DNA from: Labilibaculum sp.
GTDB taxonomy: Bacteria; Bacteroidota; Bacteroidia; Bacteroidales; Marinifilaceae
Length of the DNA stretch: 64,000 nucleotides
NCBI GenBank assembly: GCA_016342745.1
Contig: JAEINT010000004.1
Location: 1-64,000 of the forward strand
Reading direction: 5' to 3'
A program made the position numbers and the translations under genes. Below are positions 60,927 through 64,000 of this stretch, one piece after another. The first letter of the stretch is position 1. Every line of letters begins with the position of its first letter. A model generated the notes under the pieces. It saw nothing but the letters and a program-made list of their open reading frames with translations. It searched no databases and was not told where the DNA came from.

Positions 60927-61341
60927 AAAATCTCCCTCTATTTATTCTAACCATTCACAAAAAGGCTCTTTCAACTTTCAATTATACAAATCTCAGAATT
61001 TATGTAATAGATATTAGATTCTAAAGACTATTCTAGAACACATCCATACAATTAATAGACATTTTAAATAAGACCTAAACAAATACCATAAGCACTTGTT
61101 TTTAATGCATTACAAGCATCCAATTACGAACACATACTGTTCATTTCCGTGCGCATTTTGAACAAATTAAAACATCTAGAGAATTCGTAAAAATCTAAGT
61201 AGGTGCTACTTCTAAATAATGGCGCAATGTTTGCTTCACAAATACTTGTGAACGTTTTGATTTACAGGATACAAAAGTATTTATATGCATCATCAAAACT
61301 CATCTACTTTATAATTTTGAAACATCTAATACCAAATAAGC
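60927..61341. promoter_or_regulatory. Divergent upstream region of sensor cluster and PQQ-propeller gene
   Basis: No gene here. TGTTCA (61138-61143) and TGAACA (61159-61164) form an inverted repeat with a 15-nt spacer, and TTGTGAAC recurs near 61246. The strong ribosome site GAGGGAG (minus strand) precedes the sensor gene. I see no certain promoter hexamers. Confidence 0.35.
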
Positions 61342-62574
61342 ATGAAAACAATTAAACTAAACTTTTGCATTATAGCAGCCATACTTGTTTTTCAGGTCCC
61401 CTTTGCTAATGCACAAGATGCTCCATCAAAAGATTGGAATCAATTTAGAGGCATGAATAGAAATGGAGCAGTCAATGAAGAACTTAAACTAAATCAAATT
61501 CCAACAACTGGTCCCAAATTACTTTGGAAGAAAAAACTAGGCGATGGATTCTCTGAAATTACAATCTCTAAAAATCGCTTATACACCATGATTAGCGAAA
61601 AACAGGATAGCATTACCGGTTCCGAGTTCATTGCTGCTTACGATGCCAAAACAGGAAATGAAATTTGGAGAAGCAAAGTGGACTCCTTGTTTTTTGATGA
61701 ATTTGGTGATGGCCCAAGATCAACTCCTGCTATTGATAAAGATCGCATTTACTGTCTAAGTAGCTACGGAAAACTTACAGCATGTCATCGTAAAGATGGT
61801 AAAATTGACTGGCAAGTTGATTTCATGAAAGACTTTGAAAGTAAGATTCCCCGTTGGGGATTTAGCTCATCTCCGGTAATAATAGACAATAATCTCATAG
61901 TAGAAGTTGGTGGAAGTAATGAAAAAGCATTCATCAGTTTCGATAAAAACACTGGTGATGTGCTATGGAAAAGTGGTACAGGAATAGCAGGTTATAGCTC
62001 TCCAGCAATAGCAAATATTGATGGAGTTAAAAACATTATTTTTGCAAATTCAGGTAAACTTTACGCCTTAAACACTCAAGGTGATACACTATGGACGAAC
62101 ACTTCAAAATTTGCCAACACAATGGCTATGCCTGTAGTTTTTGACGACAGTAAAGTTTTCTTGTCATCAGTTCGAAGTAGCGGCTTCATTGTATTCGATA
62201 TTAAAGCAAATAAACCAACAGAAATCATCCGTGGTTCAAGCATGAAAAATGATTATTCTTCATCTGTTTACCACGATGGTTGTATTTATGGATTTCATGT
62301 TGCAGCTCTTCAATGTGTCTCTTTGGAAACTGGCGAGAAAAAATGGACAAAAAGAGGCTATGGAAAAGGCAGCCTTATACGTATAAACGATCAGTTATTG
62401 GTATTATCAGATAAGGGTAAATTAATACAAGTAAAAGCAACACCAAGTGCATATACTGAAATGGGCAGCTTTCAGGCCATTACAGGAAAATCATGGACTG
62501 CTCCATCTTTTTCTGGAGGTAAACTTTACCTAAGAAACCTAAGTGAGATGGCTTGTTATGAATTAGCAAACTAA
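61342..62574 (+). CDS. Exported PQQ-type beta-propeller protein
   Basis: This 410-residue protein has a signal peptide ending around NAQDA. Repeating motifs such as FIAAYDAKTGNEIWRSKV, GKLTACHRKDGKIDWQVDF, FISFDKNTGDVLWKSGTG, LYALNTQGDTLWTN and CVSLETGEKKWTKRGYG form a PQQ-like propeller of about 6-8 blades. The residues that bind PQQ and Ca2+ in true quinoprotein dehydrogenases are not evident and the protein is shorter than those enzymes. A structural or protein-interaction role (BamB-like or secreted) is more likely than alcohol oxidation. The next gene follows 51 bp later, so both may share a transcript. Confidence 0.85.
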   Translation: MKTIKLNFCIIAAILVFQVPFANAQDAPSKDWNQFRGMNRNGAVNEELKLNQIPTTGPKLLWKKKLGDGFSEITISKNRLYTMISEKQDSITGSEFIAAYDAKTGNEIWRSKVDSLFFDEFGDGPRSTPAIDKDRIYCLSSYGKLTACHRKDGKIDWQVDFMKDFESKIPRWGFSSSPVIIDNNLIVEVGGSNEKAFISFDKNTGDVLWKSGTGIAGYSSPAIANIDGVKNIIFANSGKLYALNTQGDTLWTNTSKFANTMAMPVVFDDSKVFLSSVRSSGFIVFDIKANKPTEIIRGSSMKNDYSSSVYHDGCIYGFHVAALQCVSLETGEKKWTKRGYGKGSLIRINDQLLVLSDKGKLIQVKATPSAYTEMGSFQAITGKSWTAPSFSGGKLYLRNLSEMACYELAN

Positions 62575-62625
62575 GCCAAATCTTCATTACAATTAACTTG
62601 ACTTTTACTATTTAATGAAATACTC

Positions 62626-63822
62626 ATGAAACGAAGAAATATTCAAATCCTATTTATCGTTCTTTTTCTCTCCTTTCCTTCTCTTCTTTTTGCCCAAACA
62701 GCTGAAGAAATAATTGCGAAACACATAGAAGCACATGGAGGATCAGACAATTGGAATAATATTGAATGCATAAAAGTAACAGGTACATTCACCGCTTTTA
62801 GTCTTGAAAAAGATTACATGGCTTACAAAACTAAGAAAGACAGTTACTATGCAGACTTCCATTTGGGAGAACAACACATAATCGAATCGTATAATGGAAA
62901 AAAAGGCTGGACGATTGATCCTTGGCAAGAGATTCTTTACGCAAGAAACATCAACTCAAAAGAAACTGATGTTTTCCAGCAAAAAGCAGAGTTCTTTACT
63001 CCTTTCTTAAACTATAAAGAAAAAGGTCATACTGTTGAATATTTGGGAAAGAAAGACATAGATGGAACCGAAACCTATGCTCTAAAAATCAACAAATCCA
63101 ACGGAACCAAGCAAACATGGTATTTGGATACAAACACCTATTTGGAATACAAATGTGAAGCTCCATGGGTAGACTTTGCACAGCCAGTTCCTGCAGAAAT
63201 GTACTTTGATGACTTTAGATCAATTGAAGGTGTAGTTATCCCCTTCTACACCGAACGAGGCTTTTGGCAAAGAAACAGGATTGTTCAATTAGAGAAAGTA
63301 GAAATAAATCCTGAATTTGATAAAAACCTTCTGATAATGCCTAGAAGGGCAGAAATTTCTAAACTTGATTTTTTGGAAGGCGAATGGGAAGTGAAAATGG
63401 AATTCATAAATCGCAGAGGAGAATGGCAAGAAATGGGAACTACTCAATCAAAAATTAGCTATGTTTCGACCAATATGCTGCAAGAAGAAATGAGCTACGA
63501 GAGAAATTTCCCAATAGGAATTAATGTTCGTTACACTTATAACTCAGACCTAAAATTATATCAAATTTCTGCTTTTAACGACTTCACTTCAAACATAGAA
63601 GTGATGCAAGGTAACTTTACTGATAAGACCTTGGTACTAGATGATACTAATGTGTCATTTACAGCAGAAAAGACCCCAAAGAAAATGTGTAAACAATTCT
63701 CTTACACAAAACTGAATGGTAATAGCTTTTCCGTGGAAAATAAAACGTCACAAGATCAAGGAAAAATATGGACGTCCAGAGCTAAATTTACCTACACAAG
63801 AAAAACAGAGCAAACTAATTAA
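62626..63822 (+). CDS. Exported LolA-fold protein with DUF1579-like C-terminal half
   Basis: This 398-residue exported protein has a signal peptide ending FAQ. Residues about 25-245 resemble the outer-membrane lipoprotein-sorting (LolA/LolB) fold (AEEIIAKHIEAHGGSDNWNN, ETYALKINKSNGTKQTWYLD). Residues about 255-395 resemble a lipocalin-like DUF1579 fold (LDFLEGEWEVKMEFINRRGEW). The N-terminal AEEIIAKHIEAHGG signature is common among Bacteroidota proteins that trail a sugar or quinoprotein enzyme. A lipid- or ligand-binding role is possible; no catalytic residues are evident. Likely cotranscribed with the propeller protein; a strong terminator follows. Confidence 0.75.
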   Translation: MKRRNIQILFIVLFLSFPSLLFAQTAEEIIAKHIEAHGGSDNWNNIECIKVTGTFTAFSLEKDYMAYKTKKDSYYADFHLGEQHIIESYNGKKGWTIDPWQEILYARNINSKETDVFQQKAEFFTPFLNYKEKGHTVEYLGKKDIDGTETYALKINKSNGTKQTWYLDTNTYLEYKCEAPWVDFAQPVPAEMYFDDFRSIEGVVIPFYTERGFWQRNRIVQLEKVEINPEFDKNLLIMPRRAEISKLDFLEGEWEVKMEFINRRGEWQEMGTTQSKISYVSTNMLQEEMSYERNFPIGINVRYTYNSDLKLYQISAFNDFTSNIEVMQGNFTDKTLVLDDTNVSFTAEKTPKKMCKQFSYTKLNGNSFSVENKTSQDQGKIWTSRAKFTYTRKTEQTN

Positions 63823-63841
63823 AAAAAGATCTTCTTATTTA

Positions 63842-63873
63842 AACCTCGAATCTCAACTTTTCGAGGTTTTTTT
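63842..63873 (+). terminator. Intrinsic terminator after the LolA-fold gene
   Basis: AACCTCGAA pairs with TTCGAGGTT around TCTCAACTT, followed by a T run. Nothing recognisable follows to the window end. Confidence 0.92.
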
Positions 63874-64000
63874 ATCGTTTAAAACTGAATATACTAGATG
63901 CTATTTGTTGTTTCAATCGCAACACTTACGTCGCAGCAACTATAAACTATTTGAAAGTGCGAAGTGAACCATACTTTTAAATTATGATTATATTTAAGCG

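Noticed and set aside
61342-62574. PQQ-dependent alcohol dehydrogenase
   Set aside because: Too short, and the cofactor-binding residues and Cys pair of such enzymes are not evident; only the propeller repeats match.

Overview
The window reads as chromosome of an AT-rich, probably marine or anaerobic Bacteroidota, most like a Marinifilaceae or Marinilabiliales-type Bacteroidales. The evidence is a SusC/SusD pair, surface-lipoprotein signals (Cys followed by Asp), a type IX secretion sorting domain, a HYC_CC_PP protein, DUF4382 and DUF6261-type proteins, and sensory [FeFe]-hydrogenase-like proteins that suggest an anaerobe. The lineage is inferred from gene content only. I saw no rRNA, tRNA, CRISPR array or transposase.

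Layout. (1) 1-1440 is accessory DNA: a membrane-protein gene bracketed by imperfect palindromes arranged like an integron gene cassette, then a non-coding 41-bp tandem repeat array ending in a mirrored hairpin. (2) 1443-4201 holds a DUF6261-like protein, an RhlE-type DEAD-box helicase and a small membrane protein. (3) 4553-12444 is a copper/silver efflux operon: HYC_CC_PP protein, CusA-like RND pump with an enlarged membrane part, TolC-like channel, CusB-like adaptor and a periplasmic HMA protein. (4) 12761-20124 holds single housekeeping or stress genes: DUF4382 lipoprotein, STAS-like protein, Prx6-type peroxiredoxin, TlpA-like thiol reductase, asnB, rlmF. Most of these end in clear hairpin terminators.

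(5) 20620-50780 is a large polysaccharide utilisation locus (PUL). Minus-strand order is SusC, SusD, LamG surface glycan-binding protein, GH92, GH92, GH65, GH97, GH92, MFS, SSS symporter, GH130. A divergent membrane-spanning regulator follows (LamG plus beta-propeller sensor, one TM, SARP/OmpR-type winged helix). Next is a lacI-MFS-ROK-GH125 operon with two tandem palindromic operators upstream. Three exo-alpha-mannosidases (GH92), an alpha-1,6-mannosidase (GH125) and a GH130_2-sized mannoside phosphorylase point to high-mannose N-glycan or a related alpha-mannoside. The GH65 and GH97 pair suggests the substrate also carries alpha-glucose caps, which would fit Glc1-3Man9-type glycans. No endoglycosidase is present, so release must be encoded elsewhere.

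(6) 51004-53959 holds proC and a secreted T9SS trypsin-like protease. (7) 54159-60926 is the most unusual region: two tandem copies of a two-gene module, each a ferredoxin/[FeFe]-hydrogenase-like/PAS protein followed by a SpoIIE-type PP2C phosphatase with a conserved C-terminal domain. A thioredoxin-fold [2Fe-2S] ferredoxin lies between the copies and a stand-alone response regulator converges on the end. It looks like a duplicated redox or H2 sensing phosphatase pathway. (8) 61342-63822 holds a secreted PQQ-type beta-propeller protein and a LolA-fold/DUF1579-like protein.
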